Below, piece by piece: positions 21,340 through 31,575 of a stretch of 48,561 bases of DNA. Made by a program: the position numbers and the translations under genes. The notes under the pieces are model-generated. The model did not search any database and was not told the DNA's origin. It worked only from the letters and a program-made list of their open reading frames with translations. Numbering within the stretch: position 1 is the stretch's first letter; each line of letters begins with the position of its first letter. Origin of the DNA: Chara braunii (taxonomy: Eukaryota > Streptophyta > Charophyceae > Charales > Characeae); the NCBI GenBank assembly GCA_003427395.1, contig BFEA01000075.1:3062427-3110987 (forward strand), in the 5' to 3' direction.

Positions 21340-22340
21340 TCAAAAAAAACAAAAAGGAATACCTGTACCCAACCTAACCGGCGTAGCCGCACCCTCTTTG
21401 AAAACCAACCACCCATACCCACTGTATACCTGGCCTACAGGAGCTATACCCATACCCATACCTGCCCTACCTGAGCCTCTTCAGATTGTAACTGCCCATA
21501 CCTGCCCATGGACATTTTTTTTCCAAAACCACCCATAGGCACCTGAACCCAAACTGTTTGTTAACCACGCGTAGACTACACAGCCTAGGTTTTCTTTTCC
21601 CATACCCACCAGTACCCACCCACAACTGTATGCACCCACCTGTAACCGGCCGCGCCCTTCTCCTGAGTCGGAGCAGTGGGAACAGGGAATGGAAAGGGGC
21701 GGGAGGCAATGCGCCTCGCTCCACTACTTACGAAATGTTGAAAATGAGAATGAATCTTCCGCTGAAACATGGGAAGATACACCGTCTCTTTGTTTTCTTC
21801 TTTGCATTTCGTGCGTTGTGGAGCGAGGCGCACTTGAAAGGCCCAACTCGAAGTTGGGAAACTTTTGGACTTTCAAAAACACAGCGGCCCAGCGGTAGGG
21901 AAAATAAATAAAATGGTTGTTTGGTACTTTCGAAGAGCCAGCGGGAGATAAAATTTTGGGCCTAGAACTTGTGTTGGCGGGAGAGGGGGGAGGAGGAAGG
22001 GGGTTGGCTAGGTTGGGGGGTGGGAATGGGTAGGTACCAGGTATTCAACGGTTACCTGATAGGAACCTCTACCCTTCCGTACCCATACCAGTTTTTTTTT
22101 TTCTTTCACCCATACCTGTGGCCGCCCATACCAGGGTTTCCTCCCCCCCCCCCCCCCCTTCCTTACCCTACCTGGCCCTACCTGCCCATGATCTCCATAA
22201 GGGCAACGGTGCCCGTCCTAACAATGGCCACTATTTTTTTTGCGTGCCCATACCCAACTCCCCCTTCGAAAGGGGTACCCAACCCCACCCGTAACCTGAC
22301 GGCTACAATTGGGTATGGTCGGGTACGGTCAACAGTTACC
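21340..22340. repeat. Degenerate TACCCATACC/TACCTGCCC minisatellite, two blocks
   Basis: Many irregular copies of ACCCATACCC, TACCTGCCC, CCCATACC and related 9-11-mers occur at 21355-21640 and 22020-22340, separated by about 380 bp of different sequence (21640-22020) and including a 17-C run near 22143. Motif clusters on both sides of a core resemble the subterminal repeats of non-autonomous hAT elements, but I did not confirm terminal inverted repeats or an 8-bp target duplication. Confidence 0.55.
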
Positions 22341-22596
22341 TGTTTCCCCTCTCTGGCGTTCACCTTCAGTGGTCGATGGCGGGCTGAGGCTAGAACGATG
22401 CTGGCTGGTGCTGCCCTTGCCCCCCCTGTATCTGTAGCTAACGGGAGCTTGAGCGGTAAAGAGATCTAAGGAAGGGCCAGTGGACTACATGAGATTTGCG
22501 GGGTCTATAGCGAGCTCTCAGGATAGTTGCAGGGCAGGATTTTCTGGAGAGGGGTGTAGAGGTTGGTTGGAGGTGGAGGCTTCTGTTTTCTTGAAC

Positions 22597-22745
22597 CACC
22601 AGTACTTCCAAGGCACTTTTCTCTGGGGTCGGAAACAGTCTGCACGCCAAAGAATAGCAAACCAGCACAAACCTCCATTTAGCTGATGCCACCACTCACT
22701 TTGTCCCCGAGGCCGAACCCCAAAATTTGCGGCTGCATACACTCT
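22597..22745 (+). mobile_element. Fragment of the CCACCAGTACTTCC element family
   Basis: CCACCAGTACTTCCAAGGCA, then CTTTTCTCTGGGGTCGGAAA, matches the left end of the copies at 27207 and 27453. CCCCAAAATTTGCGGC (about 22720) matches the internal part of the 27453 copy. No right terminal repeat follows, so this copy is truncated or rearranged. Confidence 0.65.
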
Positions 22746-22910
22746 GCCTATTTTATTCTTTGGCAGGGAAACATATTGATAGTTTGAGTACTCTGCAGAT
22801 TCAATTTCAATTTTCAATATTTCTATAGCTCAACAGTCTTTCTCAGCTGAAGCCGGGTAATTGCCCTGGTGCCTTATATTGTTCTGTTTTGTTGTTGGGC
22901 CCAGTTCCCG

Positions 22911-23000
22911 TGGGTTGCTAGCTCAGTAGGTTTCATCAACTTCCATGCCTGAGCAGCACCGCGTAGGTGCTGGGTTCTAATCCCCTTGCCATCACTTTCA
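22911..23000 (+). ncRNA. tRNA-like head of a probable SINE
   Basis: TAGCTCAGTAGG (22919-22930) fits the Pol III A-box consensus TRGCNNAGYNGG, and GGTTCTAATCC (22973-22983) fits the B-box GGTTCGANNCC except for one base. Between them GCACC..GGTGC forms a short stem like the long variable arm of a tRNA-Leu or tRNA-Ser. The region downstream to about 23170 could be the SINE body; it holds AATAAA near 23130. No clean cloverleaf can be drawn, so a decayed tRNA-derived SINE is preferred over a working tRNA gene. Confidence 0.55.
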
Positions 23001-23171
23001 GTGGCCTGAGGAGGATGACCAGGTCCAGTCAACGCTGGTATCTTGCTGGGCTGAGTTGTGTCGTCCTGTAACCCGTGGCAAGTGGAAGTGTCTGCTGAGG
23101 TCCTGCTGCTGCCAGTCGGGACACACCCAATAAAAGAGTTTTCAGGTTGAATTCTCAGTCAGAATCATCAT

Positions 23172-23187
23172 AGCTGACATTCATGGC
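23172..23187 (+). repeat. Target-site duplication, left, of LINE-1
   Basis: AGCTGACATTCATGGC is repeated exactly at 26951-26966, directly after the poly-A of the LINE. A 16-bp perfect direct repeat is the expected mark of target-primed reverse transcription. Confidence 0.95.
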
Positions 23188-23189
23188 AG

Positions 23190-26100
23190 GAAATACTGTC
23201 CAAAAACGAGATCTGGACAGCACTCCTCCAAATGAAGGAAGAAAAAACACCCGGCATCGACGGTTTCCCCAAGGAATTTTGGGAAACCATGTGGGGGGAT
23301 CTGAGCGCGGACTTATGGGAATACTATCAGGAAGTGTGGAATGCTGGGGACATGGGGGAAACAGTGGGGAGAGGTGTACTATCTCTGCTATACAAAAAGG
23401 GCGACAAAATGAATATCAGGAATTATAGACCTATTACATTACTCACAGTAGTATACAAAATGCTCTCAAAAGCATTAGCAAACCGCATGGCGGCCATCCT
23501 CGAAGACGTCATACACCCGGCCCAAACAGGATTCATGGCCGACAAAAACATACAGGAAAATATCCTATTAGTAAACGAAGTGATCCAACTGGCCCAACGA
23601 AACAGAGTGAAAGCGGCCATCATATTCATTGATTTTGAAAAGGCCTATGACCACGTAGACTGGAATTTTCTAGATAAATGCCCGGAAAAGATGAATTTTG
23701 GTCCCGTTTTTCGACGTTGGGTCAGGATCCTTCATCATAATGCTACTGCCTGCGTAAAGGTCACTGGGTCGATAGCACCCCCTTTTGAGCTTCATCGGTC
23801 AGTGAGACAAGGGGACCCCATCGCTCCTTATCTCTTTTTATAGTCGTAATGGAGGCACTCTCGGCCAATCTTAGACATAATAAAGACCTCTCCCGCATTA
23901 AAATCACTAACATTCCGGAAGAGGCGGTACCAATATGCTTTTTTTTTGCTGACGATCTCACCATAATGTTGGAGACCACGGACCGGAACATGGAAGAAAT
24001 TCAAAAACTTATGAATTGGTTCTGTCGTCTATCAGACATGGCAGTGAACTGGGGGCAGAAGACCGTGGGCTGGTGGATGCATCACCAAGGTGGAAGGCCC
24101 CCTGAAAACCCGAGAATCACATGGCGTCCCCCAGACGACCCTCTAAGAGTCCTGGGAACTCTTATCACAGCAAAAGGAAAGCCGGCGACCAATGATGAAT
24201 GGATGGCAGGACCCGCAAACGCCAAACTCAAACTATGGAACAAAAAACACACGTCCATATTTGGGTGGGCCCTGGTCATAAACAATGTGGTGCTAGCCAC
24301 CCTCTGGTACAAATCCATCATATGGCCCATGAGTGAGGGGGGGCTTAGGTCATTAAAGCAACAACTAGCAGCCTTCCTTTGGAGAGGAGACAGTAACAAC
24401 CACCACGCGATCAGCCGAGTGGCATGGGACTCAGTAATTCAGCCTAAAACCAGACGAGGACTGGGAATTGTGGACCCAGCCACACAATTCCAAGCCCTCA
24501 CGTTTCGCTTGATCCAGCACATGCCATCCTCCCCCTGGCCCCCCCTAGCTCTGGCACAAATTTCGGCTCTGGCCCCAAAAGCCCCGCCTGAGATCGACCC
24601 GTTGATCTGGTTGCAAGATAGGCACTGGAGGCTCCCAAGGAAATACAAAAACGCGGACCCGGCGGACAAACACTGGTTGCGCCTCATACGCACATGGAGG
24701 AAGCTCCCGCCACCGGACCGTTTGGCTCTGGATAGATGAGAAGAAATCTTCAGACAACCACTGTTCGGAAATCGTTTGATCACGGATCCCTTGGGCCGCG
24801 TAAGGTGCAGCTCAGATACCCCTTGGAAGGGCTGGGTGAAACACGGCATTAGCAGAGTAGGGGACCTCTGGGACAAAGAGGCGAGGGGCTGGAAGAGTGC
24901 AGGAAGGATGCGGTCTTGGTTGCGATACTGCCATTTCACTAAATCAGCACTTAATGAACTTATTGAGAGCTTCCCTCTCCAGTGGTACAGTACCCTTCGA
25001 AAAGGCCCTCACTTGAAGGAAGGGGACTGGGTAGGGCTACCTGGCCACGATAAGGAAGTAGGGAGGGTGCACATTACTAACCAAGCACAAGCCCTGATTG
25101 AGGTCTTCTCCGTCCAAAGGGATGGGGAGCTACAAGGAAACCGGCAGCCTTTCATCTAGAAAGACAGCATGAGCCTATTTCGTATCAGAGTTCTAGATGA
25201 TGGCAGATGCTGGAGAGTGTACCGACCAACGACCCCGATAGAGGATCTTCCCTTTGACCCTGATGAGTGGCGCTGGTCCCAGGAAGGTCGGACTAGGCAG
25301 GGGACAACAAAACAACTAATGTTACATAAATTGAAAACCAAATCAGTTTACCGAACGCTCCGTCCTAAGCGAAGACTGCGGGAACTAGTAGAGGACAGAT
25401 GGTATCGGCATCTCAATGTGGACCGCGACCTACTCAAACCCATCCGATGGTTCATGCATTATAGGGACAAACCCGCAAAGACTGCTACCCTCCAGTGGCA
25501 AATAGCACATCGATGCCTGCCAACTAACGACTGGCTAATAGAGCATACCCGCTTGGAACAGCAAGGACGGGCAGTACCATGGTGCCATAGTTGCCTCGAG
25601 AGCTACCCAAGGAGAAAACGTGCGGAGACAATCGAACATATCTTCCTCCAATGCCCAGCATCGGTGCTATTATGGAGGAGTTGGGACAGGATCTGGCGTC
25701 ACATTGTCCCTAATATAGAATGGCCATGGGAATGGAGGGCCATATTACTAGGCCACTACCCCCCGGTCCGGGGGACCACATTTGAAGAGAACATGTTCCA
25801 GTTGGGCAGGCGGACTGTTCTTTGGACTATTTGGTGGAAGAGATGCATTTTGGAAGTGGAAGGGGCACCGGTGGAGGAAGGAGAAGTCATGGAACAGCTA
25901 CGTCTGCTCTTCCAACATGAAATTGCAGCTCAGTGGAAGGCAGCCAGGAATAAGCTTGACCAACTGCACTCCCAAGGAGACATCACTCGGACTATCTCCC
26001 GATTTGGTCAAGACTGGCTGGGAGGGGAGAGAGAAGGGTGGGTGGCTGAGATAAGATGGTCTGGGGATTGCCAGTTGGAAGAAGAACAACCGCCTGAAGG

Positions 26101-26452
26101 ACACCAGGCAGAGACTGCAAGAGGCTATCAGCTGATCTTCCACGACTGGACCAATATAGACCCTGGTGAGAGGTTACGCCCTGCTCAAGAGTTTGCAGAC
26201 CCCTTCCCCCCTCACCCCTTGGCCTTAGAAGAAATTTTTCCCCCTCCAGGAGGAGACACATATAGTAGGCAGGGGGCGCTGGACCCGGTTTCCAACAGAT
26301 TTGGATTGGACACAGATCACCTATGGGACGCTGGACCCGGTTTCCAGCAATTTTGGGGATTGAACACATTGATCAGGTATGGGACGCTGGACCCGGTTTC
26401 CAGCATTGTACTGTTACTCTCACTGAGGATGGTGCGGCACAATTCTGTCTAG
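23190..26452 (+). pseudogene. LINE ORF2 (reverse transcriptase plus zf-RVT), 5'-truncated
   Basis: Coding begins at the insertion edge (EILSKNEIWTALLQM) and runs through the RT fingers (KTPGIDGFPKEFW), NYRPITLL, FIDFEKAYDHVDW, SVRQGDPIAPYLF and FFADDLTIM, whose two Asp (about 23951-23956) are the polymerase catalytic pair. The first catalytic Asp is in FIDF. Downstream are NWGQKT and DDPLRVLGTLI, then a zf-RVT motif: LQWQIAHRCLPTNDW, CHSC and HIFLQC (about 25491-25655). Breaks: a frameshift at about 23838 in a T run, TGA near 24737 and TAG near 25157. LINE-2 has Trp at the equivalent of the TAG, so G-to-A decay is likely. The frame runs into the tail-motif repeats, reading GTLDPVSS. Confidence 0.93.
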
Positions 26453-26832
26453 TTTTGCATTACCTGATTTCAGCCGAAAAACAGTTACAATAGGAGCCTT
26501 ATGTCAGCTGATGTCTGTGCAGCAGTTGTCTGTCTATTTCTGCATTGTCTGTTATCTTAGCCTTTCTCAAAACATTTGCTATTACAGAGTGCAAAACACA
26601 CTAGGCGCCATGAGGATAGTAGGTGGATGGCAGNGGCTAGGGGAGGAAGGGAGACTCCACTGGTGCCCCCCGGGGTTTCTCCCCCCAATACCCNNCCNTG
26701 CTGCAGTTTTGGTAGGGGAGAGTAGATTGGATATGGGACGCTGGACCCGGTTTCCAGCACAATGGCGTCACTTTCTAAGATGTACTGTTTTGTCAAGATG
26801 TATTTAAGGGACGCTCGACCCGGTTTCCAGCA
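26272..26832 (+). repeat. Five copies of the 25-bp LINE tail motif in the 3'UTR
   Basis: Core GACCCGGTTTCCAGCA preceded by GGGACGCTG. Copies lie at 26272-26297 (variant CCAACA), 26325-26349, 26381-26405, 26735-26759 and 26808-26832 (one substitution). The fifth belongs to the terminal tail that continues CTCCCCACCAATAGATGGAG. Spacing is irregular (about 54, 56, 354 and 73 bp), so this is not a simple tandem array. Confidence 0.92.
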
Positions 26833-26950
26833 GGTGTTGCTCCCCACCAATAGATGGAGCGGCCCACCAGGCAAAGCCTCAATCCCGGTGGTTCTCTTAC
26901 CACCACGGATAGAGGCCTTGCGCAAGGGCCTTTCAAAAAAAAAAAAAAAA

Positions 26951-26966
26951 AGCTGACATTCATGGC
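26951..26966 (+). repeat. Target-site duplication, right, of LINE-1
   Basis: Exact copy of 23172-23187, immediately 3' of the poly-A. Confidence 0.95.
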
Positions 26967-27149
26967 TCGATTACGATGCCTATCAGGGTTGAGACCCTCA
27001 ACTTCACGATACTTCAAGATGCATCAACTCTCAACATACCTGTCAATGCTGTCATAACAGAAGCTCGATAACCAATAGTCATGACATATAATCTACAAAT
27101 AATCTGGATTACAAATAAACTTCGATGATGATCTGGATTAAAAAAAGCA

Positions 27150-27185
27150 CGTCTTGCTCCCACAAATAGATTGGAGCAGTGTTCC
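27150..27185 (+). repeat. Diverged LINE tail fragment
   Basis: CACGTCTTGCTCCCACAAATAG and TTGGAGCAG resemble the tail (GGTGTTGCTCCCCACCAATAGATGGAG), closest to the variant at 19241-19330. Small and diverged, so tentative. The interval 26967-27150 shows nothing recognisable. Confidence 0.5.
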
Positions 27186-27206
27186 CCCCCATAGAAAGAC
27201 AAGGTT

Positions 27207-27330
27207 ATATCACCAGTACTTCCGAGGCACTTTTCTCCGGGGCTGGAAACACGCTGCGCACCCAAAAAAAACGAACCAGTGTGTGCCACCTTTTGGCTGG
27301 TGACACCAGCCGAGCCCCGATTTTTTTCTG
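27207..27330 (+). mobile_element. Fragment of the CCACCAGTACTTCC element family
   Basis: CACCAGTACTTCCGAGGCAC, then TTTTCTCCGGGGCTGGAAAC, matches the element ends at 22597 and 27453. The right terminus is not evident; the next copy begins 120 bp further on. Confidence 0.6.
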
Positions 27331-27452
27331 CGACAGCATGCAAGCCGAAACTCCGAAAAAATGGCTGGGAGTTTTTCACGCTAATTTTTTTTCAGACCCG
27401 CTGCGGTACTTTTTGGCCTGCCGCGGTTCGTTTTTCGCACAATTTTTTTTTG

Positions 27453-27625
27453 CACCAGTACTTCCAAGGCACTTTTCTCAGACCCTGGGGATTCCCTACA
27501 CGCGAAAAACGAATTGCGGCGGGCCATTTATGATATTCATCAACAGCCGTGAAGGCCCCAAAATTTGCAGCGCATGTACGACAAGGCCCCGAGGCCGATG
27601 TATGGGCCAAGTACTGGTGGTTTAA
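27453..27625. mobile_element. MITE-like element ending in TTAA
   Basis: The left end CACCAGTACTTCCAAGGC and the right end GCCAAGTACTGGTGGTTTAA are inverted (shared CACCAGTACTT). It is about 173 bp long with no coding capacity. The right side ends in TTAA as in the 30282 copy; the left TTAA has been lost or replaced by a T run. Probably a non-autonomous DNA transposon. Confidence 0.65.
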
Positions 27626-27695
27626 GTAGACGCACTCACAGGAGCCAGTCTTTGGGCTGATTTCGCTCTGGGATGGCCTGGAGGGGAGGGCATGT

Positions 27696-28120
27696 TTAAA
27701 CCGCTAGTACACGGCTCCAGCCTTGCAGAAAGTTTTTGTTGCCACAAGCAGAACTCAGAGGCGCCACGCGGCCAGGCCCGCCGTTGAAAAAAAAAAATTG
27801 GCGTCCTCCGAAGTGGTGCGGGTGTCCTACTGACACCTGCGACCCGATATGTTGTATTGCTGGTGCTTTAATGCCAGCAGAGAACTTTCCTGACTCCTTC
27901 CCCCTATATAGCTTTGCGCTGGCTGAGCTCTGTTTGTTTGGATAAAAATAACTGGCTTGGACAATGAGCTAGTAAGAATTGTTTAAAGCACCAGACTGAG
28001 TACCCCAGCCATATAAAGCAGCATCATTTCCACTTGAATGAATTTGGGCGCTCGGGTTCAGGCCCGTTCATTGGAGCTCATATACCGCCGTGACTCTTGG
28101 AGGTACTACTGGTGGTTTAA
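27696..28120. mobile_element. MITE-like element, 425 bp, TTAA at both ends
   Basis: Starts TTAAACCGCTAGTAC and ends GTACTACTGGTGGTTTAA, so short terminal inverted repeats are bounded by TTAA on both sides. The interior, including GTTGAAAAAAAAAAATTGGC, has no conserved frame. Ends match the family at 30282-30403 with some mismatches. Confidence 0.6.
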
Positions 28121-28248
28121 CCTGGCACTTGCTTTCTAGTGGTGAGAACCCCCTCCCCCCAACTCTTTCACTAGAACCGTTAATCCCCTTGTAATGCAAG
28201 GACGAGCACTATTGTCCCAGTCCTGTCCTGCTGTGAGATTTCATCGGA

Positions 28249-30200
28249 CACTTTTTTTTTTTTTTTTTTTTCCCAAAAGCTTCCTCCAGTGCTAGTGGTG
28301 CTGGTGCAAGCAGACACCACTACCACCTCGGGAGAGGCTCCGTCTATTGGTGGGGAGCATCACCTGCTGGAAAAAGGGTCCAGCGTCCGTTACACAGAGT
28401 GATTCAGAAGAAGAATCAGAAAGATCAGAAGAAAAATCAGGAAGGTATCTGGGAAGTATTAGGAGAGCGCCTGCCAGCATTGATTACTCTGGGTTCCAGA
28501 GGTTGACTGAGCAGGTTGTTGAGGGGCACTACTAGTGTCAACCTTTTCCCTCCAACTGTACCCATTCACCCTGTCTCTTCTATAATAAAATGCACCCCCT
28601 GCAGTGATAGCAGTGCTGGTGGTGTGCCCAGAGGATTAGCTGTGCAGGGAATGTATAACAGGGAAGATGTCTGAGAGATGCCCGCAACAGTACAGATTGT
28701 TGGGAAAGGGGCTGAGAAAAGGGGGGAGAACCTTTTCACCCTGTGCTAGGCGCCAGATAAACTTGCTGCTGAAAACTGGTCCTCCCTCCCCCAACCCACC
28801 TAGAATCCCACTATCATCCCCTCCTTTCAACCTTGTGATAACTGCCTGACTCTTGGAGACACTCCTCCTGTTTCTGAGTACTTGAGCTTGATGATCTTGA
28901 GCGGGTCCTTCCTACCCCCAGGGGGCACCAGGGGCAGGTCTTCACCTGATGAACAGCACTGTGGTTATTCCAGGACCTCCATTAAGGAAAGGGGATGCGG
29001 AGGAAAAGGGTCCGGGAATTCAGACAGGGATCTCATAGGGAAGGATGGCTCGATGTAAGTCCAGTCATTAAAGGTGAGGCGATAGTCCCTAGGGGGTCCC
29101 TGTGCTGACGGATTAGTTTGATGCCCCCCCCAGTGCACTTGAGCAATCCACCCCCCGCGCTCTCCTCCCAGCCAGTCCTTGCAGAAGCTGGTGAGAGCTC
29201 GTTTGATATCTTGTGCAGTCTGAAAAATATCCAGTTGCAGTTCTAACTAGATCTATTCCTTGATTTCTTCAGTGAGTTCTGAACTTTCCGCTCTGAGCCC
29301 TTCTAGATTAAGCAAGGAGCGCCGTCACCAAAGGGCCCAGAGGACCGATCGTCTGCCTAGTCTATACCAGTTTTCCGTAAAGTTGGACAGGTTAGCGATC
29401 ATTGGGCAGTGTCCGTTCAGGATCGCTTGCCACGACCATGGCCAGGACACATCTGGCATCATTTTCCGCCGTATTCGGTCCCACCAACGCCATGTCAGTA
29501 AAGCAACTGGGCACTGCATGAAGATATGTTCGATGGTCTCATTCCACTTTTGCGGAGGGAAGGCGTTTAGGCACCTCTGGCACCAAGGTAGCGCAATTGC
29601 TTTCTGTTCCAGGCTCGTGTGGTCAATCCGCCAGGCATTAGTGGGGAGGCAGCAATGAACGATCTGCCATTGCAATGAGGTGATCTTAGCTGGTCTGACC
29701 TTGCTTTCGTTAAACCATCTAATCGGTGTAACGGGGGACCGATCCACATTAAGGTGTCGGGCCCATCTGTCATTTATCTGGTCTCGGAGCGGTCGTTTGG
29801 GCCGGAGCATTCTGTATGTGGCCTTGACTGTCAGGCCACGGAGTTGTCCTGCCTGACGCGGGACCCACCCTCCCTGTGGACCTCCATTTCCATTCCTGCG
29901 GGTCAAGAGGTAGTTCCTGAATAGGTGTTCGAGGCTGGAAGACGAAAGGGCCTTCTTCCTCCTCAAGCACGCGTACTCTAAAGACTTCCGTTTTGTCTCG
30001 CCACTCAAATGGGTTGCGGGATCCCCTCAGCTCATTCCTTGGGCATATGGTGTAATATTCTACCAGCACGTCTGATGCCCTTATCATATGGAGTCTACCT
30101 ATTCTGTTTAAATCATTCGGGAAGCCAACCCAATCCCCTTCCATCAGCGTAGGCCCCCGTTTGAGAATCCAAGCTGCGCACACTTCTCAGGAGGTGTAGG
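28249..30200 (-). mobile_element. LINE-2: 5'-truncated LINE on the minus strand
   Basis: A T run at about 28249-28271 is the poly-A of a minus-strand LINE. Next comes the reverse complement of the tail (28338-28389, CTATTGGTGGGGAGCATCAC and TGGAAAAAGGGTCCAGCGTC), then a 3'UTR to about 28900, then ORF2 remnants up to about 30200, where LINE homology stops. It lacks the RT core, ORF1 and endonuclease. The target duplication could not be identified, and the right edge is approximate. Confidence 0.85.
28915..30183 (-). pseudogene. LINE ORF2 C-terminal part with zf-RVT
   Basis: Minus-strand homologue of the LINE-1 C-terminus. It begins AAWILKRGPTLMEGDWVGF (compare LRKGPHLKEGDWVGL), with NPFEWRDKTEVFRVRVLEEE. 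A frameshift near 29860 follows, then YRMLRPKRPLRDQINDRWAR, LQWQIVHCCLPTNAW, CQRC and HIFMQC (zf-RVT). After TENWYRLGRRSVLWALW come a stop (about 29323) and more stops, with CKDWLGGERGGWIAQVHWGG and DPFPPHPLSLMEVLE near the end. Its Trp in FEWRD corresponds to the TAG of LINE-1. Confidence 0.88.
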
Positions 30201-30281
30201 CTGCGTAGCTCCCCACCAAGAGATTAGACCTCTCTTCACCATTCTGATGTGGGCTCCCTGTCTTGATTTATATGTAATGTT

Positions 30282-30403
30282 TTAAACCATCAGTACCTCC
30301 TGAAAGTGCTCCGCGTTAACGGCCAGCCAAAAGTGGAAATCGTGCCGTTTCCACTTGGCTGAATCGGGCCAACCAGCACTTTTAGGAGGTACTGGTGGTT
30401 TAA
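30282..30403. mobile_element. Foldback MITE with TTAA ends (122 bp)
   Basis: The left end TTAAACCATCAGTACCTCC and the right end GGAGGTACTGGTGGTTTAA are inverted repeats with one mismatch, extending as CTGAAAGTGCT/AGCACTTTTAG. An inner stem, AGCCAAAAGTGGAAA/TTTCCACTTGGCT, makes the whole element nearly palindromic. TTAA at both edges fits a piggyBac-type target duplication. No coding capacity. Confidence 0.85.
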
Positions 30404-30906
30404 GACTTAGGAAGAAAAAAGCGCTGCCAACTAAAAGTCTAAAACAGGTTTATCTGTTCTTTTCTCCTTTCGTTTTTGGCTTGAAAAGGTGAGAAGCCCC
30501 TAACATCAGCGTATCTTCCCAGATTTGAACTCTCTATTTTCTTTGTTCATGTAAAAACCAAAAGGAACAACGACACAGCTTCTGACCGGAACCTTCCGAG
30601 CTTTGCCATCTTTTAGCATGTCAGTCTAGTCTAGGCTTTCTTGTCAGCTCAGAAACATGGAGACCGCAGGCTATGGCCTATATTGTCTGTTCGTCATTAA
30701 ATTTGAATAAACAGTGGCTGTACATGGTAACAAATTCAATGTCGTGTGGCTAGCGTGGTCTGCAGGTACAAGCAGGCTAGTTGTTGGAAATGTCACATGT
30801 GTTTTGATGTCCTTTCCCTGTGTGCCAAACATTACTGTAGCGATGATCTGCTTCTTGGTCTCAGTTTCAATTCACAATATTGAATATTCCAAAGCTGTTC
30901 AAATAA
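30404..30906. other. Non-coding interval
   Basis: No repeat, RNA gene or conserved frame recognised. A 67-codon frame at 30714-30917 has no motif and overlaps the LINE tail that follows. Confidence 0.4.
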
Positions 30907-30990
30907 AGGGGCACTGAACCCGGTTTCCAGCAGGTGATGCTCCCCACCAATAGATGGAGTGTGTGCTTAAAACAAAAAAGAAAACAAAAA
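30907..30990 (+). mobile_element. Solo LINE 3' tail with A-rich end
   Basis: GGGGCACTGAACCCGGTTTC, CAGCAGGTGATGCTCCCC and ACCAATAGATGGAG match the LINE terminal tail. It is followed by an A-rich run AAAACAAAAAAGAAAAC. A minimal 5'-truncated LINE, or a SINE that shares the LINE tail. Confidence 0.75.
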
Positions 30991-31465
30991 AAACTTCAAG
31001 GTGTAGTGATGATCTTGTGGAAAGTTCCAATTCCAATGATACTCTTTACGGAGCCACTTCGCAACAACTGAAAAAAGAGAAAAAAGGGAAAAAAAAGAAA
31101 AACTCTTTATGGCCTTGAAAATTGAAATGTAATACTCGTGAGCACACGGCAAAGATTTTGTGCGCCGGTCGACTTGGACGGAAAGAGAGCCAGGATAGAG
31201 AACAGCAGAGGAAATGACATTCATGCCTTCACGTGTCTCACAGTGTGCACAGTATGGACATACACGACCGTTGGTGCAGCTGAATTTGGCTGTAATTTCG
31301 TTCACATCCATCCAGGGAAGTCCTATGTGAGTATGCCATGTAGTAGTAGCAGTAGTATGCCATGGCATTGGGAAGCGTAGGTTGGGTTAAGCACGTTCAC
31401 ATGGATTCGACAATTCAAATTGCCAACTGCACTTTCCCTTTCCAGATCAAGAATCTTCAGTGTCA

Positions 31466-31575
31466 CCCACTCCTGTGTCTGTCTGTGTCTTTGTGTCTCT
31501 GTCTCTCTGTCGGCCTGTCTCTCGCACTCAGTCTGTCTCTATGTCACTTCCTGTGGTAGTGTCTGTGCATCTGTC
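31466..31575 (+). repeat. TCTG/TCTC-rich simple sequence
   Basis: Imperfect GTCTGTCTGTGTCTTTGTG and CTCTGTCTCTCTGTCGG runs. The overlapping frames are artefacts of this composition. From 31000 to 31460 and from 31580 to 31960 nothing is recognised. Confidence 0.75.

Larger units (their letters stand above)
23188..26950 (+). mobile_element. LINE-1: 5'-truncated L1-type LINE with poly-A
   Basis: A 3763-bp insertion bounded by the 16-bp duplication. It starts inside ORF2, just before the reverse transcriptase, and so lacks ORF1, the endonuclease and its promoter. It then carries the RT, the thumb/connection region, a zf-RVT motif and a 3'UTR with five copies of a 25-bp tail motif, and ends in the tail CTCCCCACCAATAGATGGAG, a short unique end and about 17 A. 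Runs of N at 26634 and 26694-26698 are in the 3'UTR. Dead on arrival because of the 5' truncation. Confidence 0.93.

Noticed and set aside
21340-22340. Interstitial telomere repeat
   Set aside because: The motifs are irregular 9-11-mers based on CCCATACC, not the plant CCCTAAA repeat.
22911-23000. Functional tRNA gene
   Set aside because: A- and B-box matches exist but acceptor and anticodon stems do not pair, so a tRNA-derived SINE is more likely.
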